64,000 nt of DNA from Zygaena filipendulae (taxonomy: Eukaryota; Arthropoda; Insecta; Lepidoptera; Zygaenidae): positions 7,328,501-7,392,500 of the forward strand of contig OU015663.1 of assembly GCA_907165275.2 (NCBI GenBank). The letters run 5' to 3'. The position numbers and the translations under genes were made by a program. Shown here piece by piece: positions 41,667-50,982 of the stretch. The first letter of the stretch is position 1, and each line of letters opens with the position of its first letter. The notes beneath the pieces are model-generated. The model was not told where the DNA came from and did not search any database. It saw only the letters and a list, made by a program, of their open reading frames with translations.

Positions 41667-42239
41667 TTTTTGTCAACTCGGTCAGCTTTGTTTAGCGTGC
41701 TAAACATTGCAGCAAGCCGAGCCATTATTTCTTACTCAACGACACAATATTCAGTTAAGCACAATACTTGAGTTTTCTTTTGTAATAAACTACAAATTAA
41801 CACAATACGACACTCAAAAACGAAAACTACTACAAATTAATACAACAACACGACTCCTATAATGAAATCGAGAAATTTGACAGATAAATTCGATACAGCT
41901 TCGATAGTGACGCGATCCCAAAGCTTCAAAAGTAGCAAAATTTGATTCTACTTCGATCCTGCGATCTCATTTCGATTCGAGATCAATTGTGCTTTCAAGA
42001 GTACCGTTTGACGTCTGTACGACTTGATTTCGATTTGATCCTAGTTCGATTGCGTCAAAAGTCAGGCTGCAGCTCGATTTTATTAGAAAATTTCGTAAAC
42101 AAACCGTTCCCAAATTAGTAAACAAGAAAAATAATCAGTAAATATCGTAGAAGTAATAAAATAAATAAAATAAAATAGTTATTAAAATGCTGTTACATTG
42201 ATACACCAACTTTTTAAATTCGTGTGTATTTCAAATAAA

Positions 42240-42870
42240 TCACATAAATGAGTTTCATAATTTGTTTTATAGAATAGGAAAAAATGGTTTGATATTTTAC
42301 TTCAAACCATGACACGCCAGACAAAAACTGTGAAGCGAAAATGATTTGCATGTTACATCACAAAAATCACTGGCATACTTCTGAATCTGATTATATTCTG
42401 AGTTCTGACCTAACAAAGGATAATGTCAATCTTTTTATGAAGAGTGGATCAAGTGCTGCCCAGGATGTAGACATAGTACATTATGTTCCTAAGGGTAGTA
42501 GGAGTCTGTAAAATCAAGCGCATTTAATTCTATCCCAGGAGTCGTGAAAAATAAAGTTTTTGTTGAGATTTATTAGGAAACAATAAAGTTGCATGGAAAG
42601 TGGACCAAGTGCTGCCCAGGATGTAGACATAGTACATAGGCGTCTAATTCTATCCCAGGAGTCGTGAAAAAAAAGTAAACTGCTCAGCATCCACCTTACA
42701 GAAATTGAATTGCAACCTGTGAAATACCTATTATTTAGTAAATAAATAAATCAATTAAATGCGTTTCATAATTTGTTTTATAGAATAGGAAAAAATTGTT
42801 TAATATTTTACTTCAAACCATGACACGCCAGACAAAAACTGTGAAGCGAAAATTATATTCTGACCTAACT
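42240..42870. repeat. Imperfect ~510-bp duplication with nested ~150-bp duplication
   Basis: 'tttcataatttgttttatag' through 'tgtgaagcgaaaat' occurs at 42250-42343 and 42763-42853. 'gtgctgcccaggatgtagac' with 'tatcccaggagtcgtgaaaa' occurs at 42454/42529 and 42609/42650. In the first copy an open frame (about 42297-42510, +) begins after a TTTTATAG acceptor-like site and reads HHKNHWHTSESDYILSSDLT, then KSGSSAAQDVDIVHYVPKGS. The peptide looks protein-like but I cannot assign a family; the second copy has lost it. Possibly a duplicated, decaying exon. Confidence 0.5.
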
Positions 42871-44347
42871 TTGTTTTTGTAACTCTTCACTGTTTTCTCT
42901 GACTGACATTGGCATGAATACTGAATAGTGCGCCTACCTACCCAAAGCGTCTGTTGCCATATTGAAAAAAAGAAGAACTCAAAAGGCAATCAACTAAAAT
43001 GATTACTGTACGCTACGTTGACGTTGATTGCTCTAATGCGACCAAAAATTTTTGAAGAAAAATTTTTATTACTAAGAAACGTTGTCATTGGCAAATTATA
43101 ATTATAGACGCCATTATTAAAGAAGAAGAATCTTCTTAAATTTTTTTAAGAAATGACCAAATATATAGATATTTTATTTATAAGCTTTTGAGAATAATAA
43201 TTCAAATAGTTTTATATTTTCTGTATTAGAAAACTAATGTGTTTTTACTAACAGCATGATAGCATCCTTTCATATAGACTCTCAATTTACTAATGTCACC
43301 AGCAGGGCTATTATTTAACTTTTGTTTCTATCATATTTCAGTTTCAATTAGAAAAATTGCGATTTTGTGATTAATTAATCATGTTTAGGCAGATTCAACT
43401 TTTGTAGTATGATAATTTTGGTTGATTATTAGATATTTTAGGTGTCAAAACCTGCATAATATTGTAATCGCAAAACCGCCATGTTTTTGATTGCGACCGA
43501 AAAATGATAGAAACAAAAATTACATAATAGGCCCTCAACTTTCCGGGCGAGCAGCTGTTCCGCGAACCGTTGACATGTCGGTCGAAGAACAGCACTGCTT
43601 CCGCCATGTCTCGCATAGTCTTCGATACAGGTCCACTATCCCCAAGCCTTCCTGTAATAAAAATCATGGCAAAATGTGGAAATTTCCTACTGTGTTGACA
43701 AAATAATATTTTGGCAGTGCGGCTACCCTAGTTCAGTCTTCTTGTTAAATGTAATACTTTTATGATTTTATTTTCCTTCTGTGAATCGCATGCGATACAA
43801 TATACATGTCCTTACTTCTTAAATAGAAAACGCTATGTATATAGATGGGCACTATGTATATAAAAGCAGGTAGCAGAAAACGCACAGTCCATCTACAGCA
43901 CACACACCATCCAGTGCAATAAAACAAAGTCTATGTTAGTATAAAACTTTATGAAAGGCACCTGTCATCAAAACACCAATAAATTCCGTTAAGTAGCTCT
44001 TGTATGGTACAAGTATAAAACAAATCAAAACCATTTCTAAAAATCAATGTTTGGAGTTCTGCTAGTGTATTTTAGTTCTTGGGGATTAAAGAGTTGCTGT
44101 ATATAAAATAAGCGATCCACCCCCGCTTCGCACGGGAGCATTTTCGAAGAAAGCTCTTAGCTTGATTTGTTCCGACATCTTGAAGAATTATCGTTATATT
44201 TCACTTTTATCTTTAGTCAATCTATCAATTGACGAAAAATCTAAACCCATCTAAGCGTACAGAGGGCGCGTATAGAGGGCAGGAGGCGACTTTGTTTTAT
44301 ACATACTATGTAAAGATATAAATATACCTTTAAGCTCAAATGTAGCA
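42871..44347. other. No confident gene
   Basis: AT-rich. A GC-richer island at 43545-43665 is open in two minus-strand frames after a TTTTTATTACAG acceptor-like site, but no family was recognised and no donor is evident. 44240-44290 has a GAGGGC-rich patch. Confidence 0.35.
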
Positions 44348-44469
44348 TCATTCAATTACGCTCTCTAGACATCTTCCCGAAAACTTTTTATGCAGCTTGG
44401 AAGGTGGATCACTGGTCACAAAGAAGTATTTCTGGAATTCCCCGTCTATGACATAGCTGCAACCACATT
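44348..44469 (-). CDS. Terminal exon of an unidentified cysteine-containing protein gene
   Basis: A minus-strand TTTCAG acceptor leads into 122 nt open to TGA at 44348-44350, encoding CGCSYVIDGEFQKYFFVTSD, PPSKLHKKFSGRCLESVIE. It needs one base from the preceding exon. Exon 47814-47906 ends in that phase, as does cassette exon 46785-46880. Joined directly, the upstream ...KRCT meets E-CGCS. The peptide does not match a family I can name; a small secreted cysteine protein is one possibility. Coding is inferred from splice sites and consistent phases. Confidence 0.5.
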
Positions 44470-44499
44470 CTGAAATTTAAAAAAAAACACGATTTTTAA

Positions 44500-44628
44500 G
44501 ATTAATTTTGAAGTCCCCGCGATCCCTTCCGGTATCCTTGAGAACGTGTGCAACATTTTATGGGGATTGGTAAAATAGTTAAGGTGTGAAAACGTAACAA
44601 ACTCACATTCACATTTATTTATAGTATT
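44500..44628 (-). mobile_element. Decayed Helitron fragment
   Basis: 'gaagtccccgcgatcccttc', 'ccttgagaacgtgtgcaac' and 'aacaaactcacattcacatt' follow the order of an inverted Helitron copy. Confidence 0.45.
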
Positions 44629-44637
44629 ATTATTTAA

Positions 44638-44910
44638 CTAGCTGTGCCCCGCAGTTTCACCCGCGTGAGTTTCAGAATTTCCGCAAGAACTATTTTTCTG
44701 TAAAATAAAAGTAGCCTTAGTTACTCCTTATAACATTAGCTATTTGCCAGTGAAAGTCCCGTTAAAATCGGTCTATCCGTTTCAGAGATTAACTGGAACC
44801 AACAGGCAAACAAAAATTAAAAAAATTGATTTTTTTATGTAAGTACCGTTAATACTTTCATATGCATTTAGTGAAAAGTTGTTAATTTGGAATTACAAGC
44901 AGATAGTTCA
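44638..44910 (-). mobile_element. Helitron-like element, second subfamily
   Basis: A|CTAGCTGTGCCCCGCAGTTTC begins the inverted 3' end. It is homologous over its length to 52740-53043 in RPAC1 intron 1, including the far-end words 'gtaagtaccg' and 'gtgaaaagttgttaatttgg'. Confidence 0.6.
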
Positions 44911-45695
44911 ATTTTACTTATATGTATGTCGGAGAATGACCATTTACTTAGTAAATTTATAACTACTGATGCTAATTACTGATCTTGTGGACGTTATCGG
45001 GGTACAATGTAAGCACAAATCAAGATATTCACTGTACATTATTGTTTCGTTTATTTAACACAACAATCTAATAATTTACTATGATATTAATTATTATCAA
45101 AACATTATTATAGAATTTATATCCGAGCAGCAGGTTCGCGACACAGATCTAACTTAGCCCAATGCAACGTAATTCCCACAATAATGATCCTCCTCGATCT
45201 CACACCATCCTTCTTATAGTAACCCCTCTCCGGGCAACGTTAAGATCGCGCCTCGACCCTGCTCTAGGCTAGTCGTCTGCTCTCATTAGATATTTAAATG
45301 ACGTAATACTGGAAATACAATCCCTGATTGGATGTGCCTGACGTGGCACTAAATACAATACAATGATTGTTAGAAAATATTAAGATTTACATAATGGCGA
45401 AGTACTTTTGGTTATAATCAACTCGTTTCAAACTACTTCCTCCGACATGTATATAAGTAGTTGTATAGACTAGCTGTTCACTACGGTTTAATTTGCGTTA
45501 ATTCAGAGTTCCATGCTACACATACACATATTATGTTTACGTGTATATCTAATACTGAATGGATATTATATTTCTCAATTCTGTCGTGAGTAAAAAATAT
45601 GGATTGGATTTTCAGCTGTGACCCAACGCACAGTCACGCTGTTGGCGGTGATGATTATGGCGGCATCATCATGAATATGTAGATTTAACACTTAC
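44911..45695. other. Intron-like region, no gene seen
   Basis: Between exons of the minus-strand gene. A degenerate Helitron 3' end starts with CTAG at 45470-45473. Confidence 0.35.
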
Positions 45696-45825
45696 CATGT
45701 TCCTGGGGAACTGTCGTAGTCGTTGCCGTCGATGTCGTTGTCGCCGTCGCGCGTCGTTGTCACTTGTCGCCATCGCCAGGGCCGGGCCGGTGCCGCGTGC
45801 GCCAAAGATTCGAGTTCACGTGTGT
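45696..45825 (-). CDS. Alternative internal exon A2 (frame-changing) of the minus-strand gene
   Basis: 130 nt between TTGTTTTCAG and ATG|GTAAGTG on the minus strand. It aligns at its 5' side with exon 46785-46880 (ACATGGACTCGAGTATT versus ACGTGAACTCGAATCTT), in the same frame, so the two are duplicates. Read in phase it gives DTRELESLAHAAPARPWRWR, then an Asp/Gly/Asn-rich GDNDIDGNDYD tract. Its length is not a multiple of three, so splicing it to the terminal exon creates an immediate TGA. It may be a poison or alternative-terminus exon, or a dead duplicate. Confidence 0.4.
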
Positions 45826-46139
45826 CTGAAAACAAATGATGACCAATTAATGTTATGGGGAATATACCTTCGCATTGCGATAAAATTTTGCGTCTACACT
45901 TTTAGCTCCCCAGAAGATGGTTTTTTCCTTTCCAGTTTGAGATTGTAAGTGCATAGTGAAATAATCTATTATTTTGTCTCTCTAGTTTGACACTGCTTAG
46001 TACGTTATTTTTACTTCGAAAAAATAATGCTTTTATAATCGAAATTTTAACAATTTGTCATTAGACATGTTCACAAATAGTCCTTTCTCATTTTAGATAT
46101 TATCGTTGGTATAAATGATAGAATGTACATATTATCACT

Positions 46140-46458
46140 AATCACTACATATTATAAAACAAAGTCCCCCGTCTTGTTTGTCTGTCTGTCTGTTTACGAT
46201 ATACTCGAAGATTAAGTAACTGATTTTCATTCGATTTATACCACTAGATAGAGATCCATTAGGAAGGTTTTGGTGTATAGAGTGTCAAGGTTGTGTGTAG
46301 ACAAAGTCTTTGTAACTCTGCTTTAACTACTCAACTGATCATCAAAATTTTTCATACATGTTTTCAGGGGTACCGAGAAAGACATAGAGTACTTTTTACT
46401 CCGTGGTTCTCGCAGGATTTCCAAAATTAACGTGGGTGAAACCGTGGGGAACAGCTAG
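46140..46458 (+). mobile_element. Helitron-like element
   Basis: 'tattataaaacaaagtcccc', a GTCTGTCTGTCTGTTTAC tract, 'ttttactccgtggttctcgc', and the ending 'gggtgaaaccgtgggga' with CTAG|T at 46455-46458. Longer than the 200-bp type; probably a compound of two copies. Confidence 0.55.
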
Positions 46459-46474
46459 TATAGATATTAAGTGG

Positions 46475-46694
46475 TCGTGGTTGGGTGCACTTTTATCTTT
46501 GTAGAAAAGTTATATTTTGGAAAAAGTATTTTGTTACGACGCTTTCACGCTATAATTACTCAACCAATCATCATGAAATTTTGCATATGAACACGTTGGG
46601 CTACAGAGGACATAATTATATGGTACTTTTTACTCTGGAATTCCCACAAGATCTCCAAAAAATTAACGAGAGTGAAACCGCGGGGAACAGCTAG
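46475..46694 (+). mobile_element. Decayed short Helitron
   Basis: 'atcatcatgaaattttgcat', 'gtactttttactctggaatt', 'gagtgaaaccgcgggga' and CTAG|T at 46691-46694. Confidence 0.6.
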
Positions 46695-46784
46695 TAATAT
46701 ATTAAAGTTGGGTACATTTTTTCGAGTACCTTTGTATAAGAGATATTTACAAAGCAGGTATCAGAAATAAACTGGCACTCTTAC

Positions 46785-46880
46785 TGTGTTCGGAGCGAGC
46801 TGCGCTGTGTGAGGGCTGTGCTGTCGTCGTCGTCATCGGTCGCGTTGCTGTGAGCGATGAATACTCGAGTCCATGTAAAC
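46785..46880 (-). CDS. Cassette exon A1 of the minus-strand gene (in-frame)
   Basis: 96 nt (32 codons) between CTTTTTTCAG and CACA|GTAAGAG on the minus strand, open in the phase required by exon 47814-47906 and by the terminal exon. It would insert GLHGLEYSSLTATRPMTTTT and a Ser/His/Ala-rich AQPSHSAARSEH before the CGCS exon without changing the frame. Homologous to exon A2. Confidence 0.45.
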
Positions 46881-46939
46881 CTGAAAAAAGAGTATGATCG
46901 AATGAAATAAAAAGAAAGATGGACAATTGCATAGTATGT

Positions 46940-46945
46940 TTTTCT

Positions 46946-46976
<31 letters not shown>

Positions 46977-46985
46977 CGTTCGTAT
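46940..46985. repeat. (TCTG)n microsatellite
   Basis: TCTGTCTG repeated about seven times, then TCCGTCCGTTCG; the kind of tract found in Helitron-like 5' regions of this genome. Confidence 0.6.
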
Positions 46986-47181
46986 GTCACACCCAATTTT
47001 TTTCCGAAACTATAAGAACTATACTGTTGAACTTGGAAAGTAGATGTATTCTGTAAACCGCATTAAGATTTTCATACAAAAATAGAAAAAAAAAACATGA
47101 AATATTATTATTACATATTATGGGTTGGTATGGCCGTTTTTTTTTCAATTTTGTAATTTTAGGTTTGAAAAATCTGTGAAT

Positions 47182-47383
47182 TCTTACTAATAATATTATA
47201 AATGCGAAAGTGAGTTTATTTATTTGTTACGCTTTCAAGCCTAAACGGCTGAACGGATTATCATGAAATTTTGCATACACGTTGTCAGGGGTACAGAAAA
47301 GGACATAAGGTAAGTACTTTTTATCCCGGAATTCTCGCGGGAACTCCGACATTACCGCGGACGAAACCGCAGGGAACAGCTAG
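47182..47383 (+). mobile_element. Short non-autonomous Helitron
   Basis: TCTTACTAATAATATTATAA start, 'atcatgaaattttgcataca', 'cacgttgtcaggggtac', and a hairpin of the form CCGCGG..CCGC before CTAG|T at 47380-47383. Confidence 0.7.
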
Positions 47384-47813
47384 TAGATAAATAAGTACCA
47401 TAGCTCAATTACTATCACAGACTTTAAACTATACTATTTTTAATAACTCAATAATTGGATATGGTTGTTGGCATTAAATAATAAATATTATACTTGGTTT
47501 TTCTAAATTACATAACCAACACACCATCCAGATATCTGCATTCTGCACAACTCTAAACATATAGAGTTTTTTCATGGTAGCCACTTGGCTACCATGAAAA
47601 AACTTTCCAACTCCGTTTAGTAGTTTTAACAGAATGCACATAACATGCAACCTGTATGTTGCAAAAGAAACACAAAATTGAACTGCAAAATTTGCAATTC
47701 AATCTGCAATTATTTTGGACTGCTGAAACAAGAAACATACAGAAATACAGAATAGATTAAGTGGAGTTTGTAAGAAAATGTATTTATTTCATTTAGGGTT
47801 CAAATCAAATTAC
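47384..47813. other. No gene seen
   Basis: AT-rich. TTTTTTCATGGTAGCCA near 47569 and TGGCTACCATGAAAAAA near 47586 form a perfect 17-bp inverted repeat almost without spacer. Confidence 0.45.
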
Positions 47814-47906
47814 CTGTACAACGTTTTGTAGAACCAACTGGTATTCTTTGAGTTACAGAAGCTCTTAGCTCAGGACAACGCTTCTTTTCATCAAAACCTT
47901 CAAACA
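47814..47906 (-). CDS. Internal exon of an unidentified minus-strand gene
   Basis: 93 nt between AATTTTACAG and ACAG|GTAATTTG. In the only open phase it encodes FEGFDEKKRCPELRASVTQR, IPVGSTKRCT, preceded by a split codon N|TG. Two cysteines here plus three in the terminal exon suggest a small disulfide-bonded protein. No upstream exon with matching phase was confidently found, so the N-terminus is missing. No family assigned. Confidence 0.5.
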
Positions 47907-47999
47907 CTGTAAAATTAAAAAGACAGCGGTCAAACTTGATTACTCAGAAACTTTTTTGCTATGTATGTAGCTTAGTTGCTTTGGAGTATATGATAAAAT

Positions 48000-49316
48000 A
48001 AAAGCTAAAAATAACAAAATACCGATTTAATCCAACAGACAAAAATACACGTAATACTTTTATTGATTTGTGATACCACTTTTCGATTTGAATTCGGTGC
48101 CAAGCCCGCTTACGTCTGCCCACTCGGGTTGTTCAGCTCAAGGCGAGCTCGTGGCGGGAGTGGATTAGCCCATCTACCTACTCCATACTTGGCTTGTCAC
48201 CGACTTAATATCGAAAAGTGGTAGCACAAACCAATAAAAGTATTACGTGTATTTTTGTCTGTTAGATTTGTTTTTGGAAGTCGGTTTTAATTTTTTTGTT
48301 AAAAATTTGTTTATTTCTTGCTTTTTAGTGAGTCGGTTTGTAATTTATCTAAGTTACAATAGCCTAATGTCAACTGCTCATGACCTTTTACAAAATATTG
48401 CTTTTCCCGATGCAGGGACGTTAATTTTTGAAGAGTTCTCCTAGTACATCACCATCAGTTCCCCTTCACCATATTATACATTGTGACAAACATAAATTGT
48501 TGAGAAACACATTTAATGTCAACTGCTCATGACCTTTTACAAAATATTGCTTTTCCCGATGCAGGGACGTTAATTTTTGAAGAGTTCTCCTAGTACATCA
48601 CCATCAGTTCCCCTTCACCATATTATACATTGTGACAAACATAAATTGTTGAGAAACACATTAAAGTTAACACATCGAAATCTGTAAAATATCTATTAGT
48701 AGTTCTGATGACCATCTGTGGTCTTCATCATCAGTTCCATATCTTCAAATTTTACTTTCCGAAAGCAAATAAACGATTTACTATGAAAAATACCCAAATC
48801 GTCATGTGTGCCTATAAATTTTGAAAAGTTCCCTCGATTTATTCAAGATCCCATCATCAGATCCTGACTTGGTGACAATGTGACCAATTCGGAAGTATTC
48901 TCTTTCAAACAAAAAAACAATTTTCCAAATCGCTCCTACTGGAACCCGTGAAATACGTATTATTGTTGAGTAGTTCCTATGACCATCTGTGGCCTTCATC
49001 ATCAGTTCCACTTCATCAAATTTTGCTTTTCGAAAGCAAATGAACGATTTACTATAAAAAATACCCAAATCGCTATAGGTGTGCCTATAATTTTTGAAGA
49101 GTTCCCTCGATTTCTCCAAGATCCCATCATCAGATCCCGACTTGGTGGCAATGGGACCTAATTGGGAGTATACCCTTTCAAACAAAAAAAGAATTTTTCA
49201 AATCGGTCCAACCGTCTTCGAGTAATCGATGAACATACATATAAAAAAAAAAAAAAAAAAAAAAACATACATACAATCGAACATAGAACCTCCTCCTTTT
49301 TGGAAGTCGGTTAAAA
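48000..49316 (+). repeat. AACCGACTTCC fold-back repeat unit
   Basis: Starts inside the hairpin core ('aagctaaaaataacaaaata') and runs to 'tttttggaagtcgg' plus TTAAAAA. A 149-bp segment ('taatgtcaactgctcatgac' to 'tgttgagaaacac') is tandemly duplicated at 48365-48513 and 48514-48662. Confidence 0.75.
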
Positions 49317-49399
49317 ATGGGCATCTGAAACTAGATATGTGAGAACTAAAGTGATGTTGGTATATATATTTTGCTACACAATTTTTTTTTTCTCTTTAT

Positions 49400-49925
49400 T
49401 AAGAGGGCTTTATCGCATATGCGATTATGTCGCCCTGATATGGTATACAAACAATTTTAAAACAAAATTATTTTTTACTACTACAGCAACAGCATGTACA
49501 AAAGTTTTGCCTCCTCTGACGAAGGGTCGGCCAATGCAATATTACATCTCCCCATGTTACTCGTATGTGACAAAAATTTCCAATGTGTATTGCGTAGAAC
49601 CTCGTTTCGCACACACTCCATCAGGATATGATGAACATCCTCTACAACCCCGCACTCTGAACAATTAGGCGTCAATGTTTTTTTGTGAAGTCGCATAGCA
49701 GTTACAGTGTCCTCTCTATTTAACTTAATGCAATCCATCCAGGGAATTCTCAGAGGGTATGGCTGAATTGTTTTATACCATATAACTTTTTCTTTGGAGC
49801 ATTCCTCGAAGTACTCCTTCCACAAATCATAACACCTGTTCTTCACAAACTTGACACAGTCTAGGTAGAAGGGTTTGCTTGCAAATGGAATACCATCACT
49901 CGCAGCCTGTTTAGCCAACTACACA
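49400..49925 (-). pseudogene. Non-LTR retrotransposon (R1/Jockey-like) C-terminal fragment
   Basis: The minus-strand frame reads LAKQAASDG, then a WYKTIQPYP segment, MRLHKKTLTPNCSECGVVED and VHHILMECVRNEV. This is the end of an RNase H domain followed by the C-x2-C..H..C zinc-knuckle that closes many insect LINE ORF2 proteins. 145 residues, no RT domain, so 5'-truncated as usual for LINE insertions. The reverse transcriptase at 62-64 kb is from a different clade. Confidence 0.7.
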
Positions 49926-50211
49926 AAATAATACAAAAAGTATTTCAAAACATATACCCACAAATAAATGGAAAAGCTGAAGTTGTTCTTTAAATCAAAC
50001 CAAATATTATTTTTTAACAAATTCATTTAACATCAATTAAAATTTAAAAAAGTGAAAAGTAATAAATAAAACAGAAAAGAGGGGTCATATTTATAAACAA
50101 GTAATTGATAAACAAAAATCACATAAAATACAAAACTTAGAGGATATAAATTATACTTTAATACACATAAATAGACAGCCAGCTGAATAGATAGCTTAGA
50201 CACAATATAAA

Positions 50212-50411
50212 TCCTACTAATATTATAAATATGAAAGTGTGGATGTTTGGATGTTTGTTACTTCAATCACGCAAAAACGGCTGAACCGATTTGGATCAAA
50301 TTTATCATGCACGTTGTCAGGGGTACAGAGAAGTATATGGGGTACTTTTTATCCCGGAATTCCCGCGGGAACTCCAAAATTACTGCGGGTGAAACCGCGG
50401 GGCACAGCTAG
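50212..50411 (+). mobile_element. Short Helitron, first of a head-to-tail pair
   Basis: A|TCCTACTAATATTATAAATA to hairpin CTGCGGGTGAAACCGCGG and CTAG at 50408-50411, joined directly to the second copy. Confidence 0.8.
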
Positions 50412-50598
50412 CATAATATTATAAATGTGAAAGTGTGGATGTTTGTTACTCAATCACGCAAAAACGGCTGAATGGATTTGGATGAAATTTGGCATGGTCG
50501 TTGTCAGGGGTACAGAGAAGGACATAGGATACTTTTTATCCCGGAATTCCCGCTGGAACTCTGAAATTACCGCGGGTGAAAAGGCGGGGCTCAGCTAG
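50412..50598 (+). mobile_element. Short Helitron, second of a head-to-tail pair
   Basis: Begins ATAATATTATAAATGTGAAA without the TCCTACT start, one base after the first copy's CTAG. It ends with the hairpin (one arm mutated to AAGGCGGGG) and CTAG|T. Confidence 0.75.
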
Positions 50599-50634
50599 TA
50601 GTAAATAAATATAGATTTACATAATTATTACATA

Positions 50635-50979
50635 CTAGCTGTTTTCTGTGGTGTCACCTGCAGTAATTTCGGAGATCCTGTGGGAATTCCGGGTTAGAAT
50701 AGACTAGAATAAAATTTATTTCTGCAAAACACACAAGAATAATAAACAAACATTAAAGAAGTACCCAATCTAAACCCAAAACCCAAGTTTTCTTGCATGC
50801 TCTGCCAACCGGTAACAATATAGCCTATGTCACTCATGGATAATGTAGCATTCTAACGGTGGAACAACTTTTAAAATCGGTTCAGTATCTACTGAACCGA
50901 TTTTAAAACTTGTTCTCCAGAGATTACCCCCCTACAAACTTACAAACTAACAAACTTTACCTCTTTATAATATTAGTAC
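50635..50979 (-). mobile_element. Helitron, third subfamily, with ~115-bp internal insertion
   Basis: Inverted 3' end A|CTAG at 50635. The body is homologous to 24018-24225, but after 'gggaattccgggtt' there is foreign sequence (about 50697-50812, 'agaatagactagaataaaat' to 'gctctgccaaccgg'). It then resumes 'taacaatatagcctatgtca'. The 5' end GGTACTAATATTATAAAGAG is at 50961-50979. Confidence 0.65.
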
Positions 50980-50982
50980 CTG

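Larger units (their letters stand above)
37791..42070. mobile_element. Decayed PIF/Harbinger-type DNA transposon
   Basis: The ends carry the short inverted repeat GCTGACTTTTGA (left, ~37795) and TCAAAAGTCAGGC (right, 42055-42067), then further related 'cgattcgatctcattt' words. Between them are a Myb/SANT-like gene on the plus strand and a HARBI-type transposase on the minus strand, the convergent two-gene layout of PIF/Harbinger. Both are broken. A 3-bp target duplication could not be recognised, so the exact ends are uncertain by about 10 bp. A Helitron is nested at 39693-40001. Confidence 0.65.

Noticed and set aside
43395..43667. 90-codon minus-strand frame RLGDSGPVSKTMRDMAEAVL..., possibly an exon
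   Set aside because: An acceptor-like site precedes it, but two frames are open, no donor is convincing and no family was recognised; left as unassigned.
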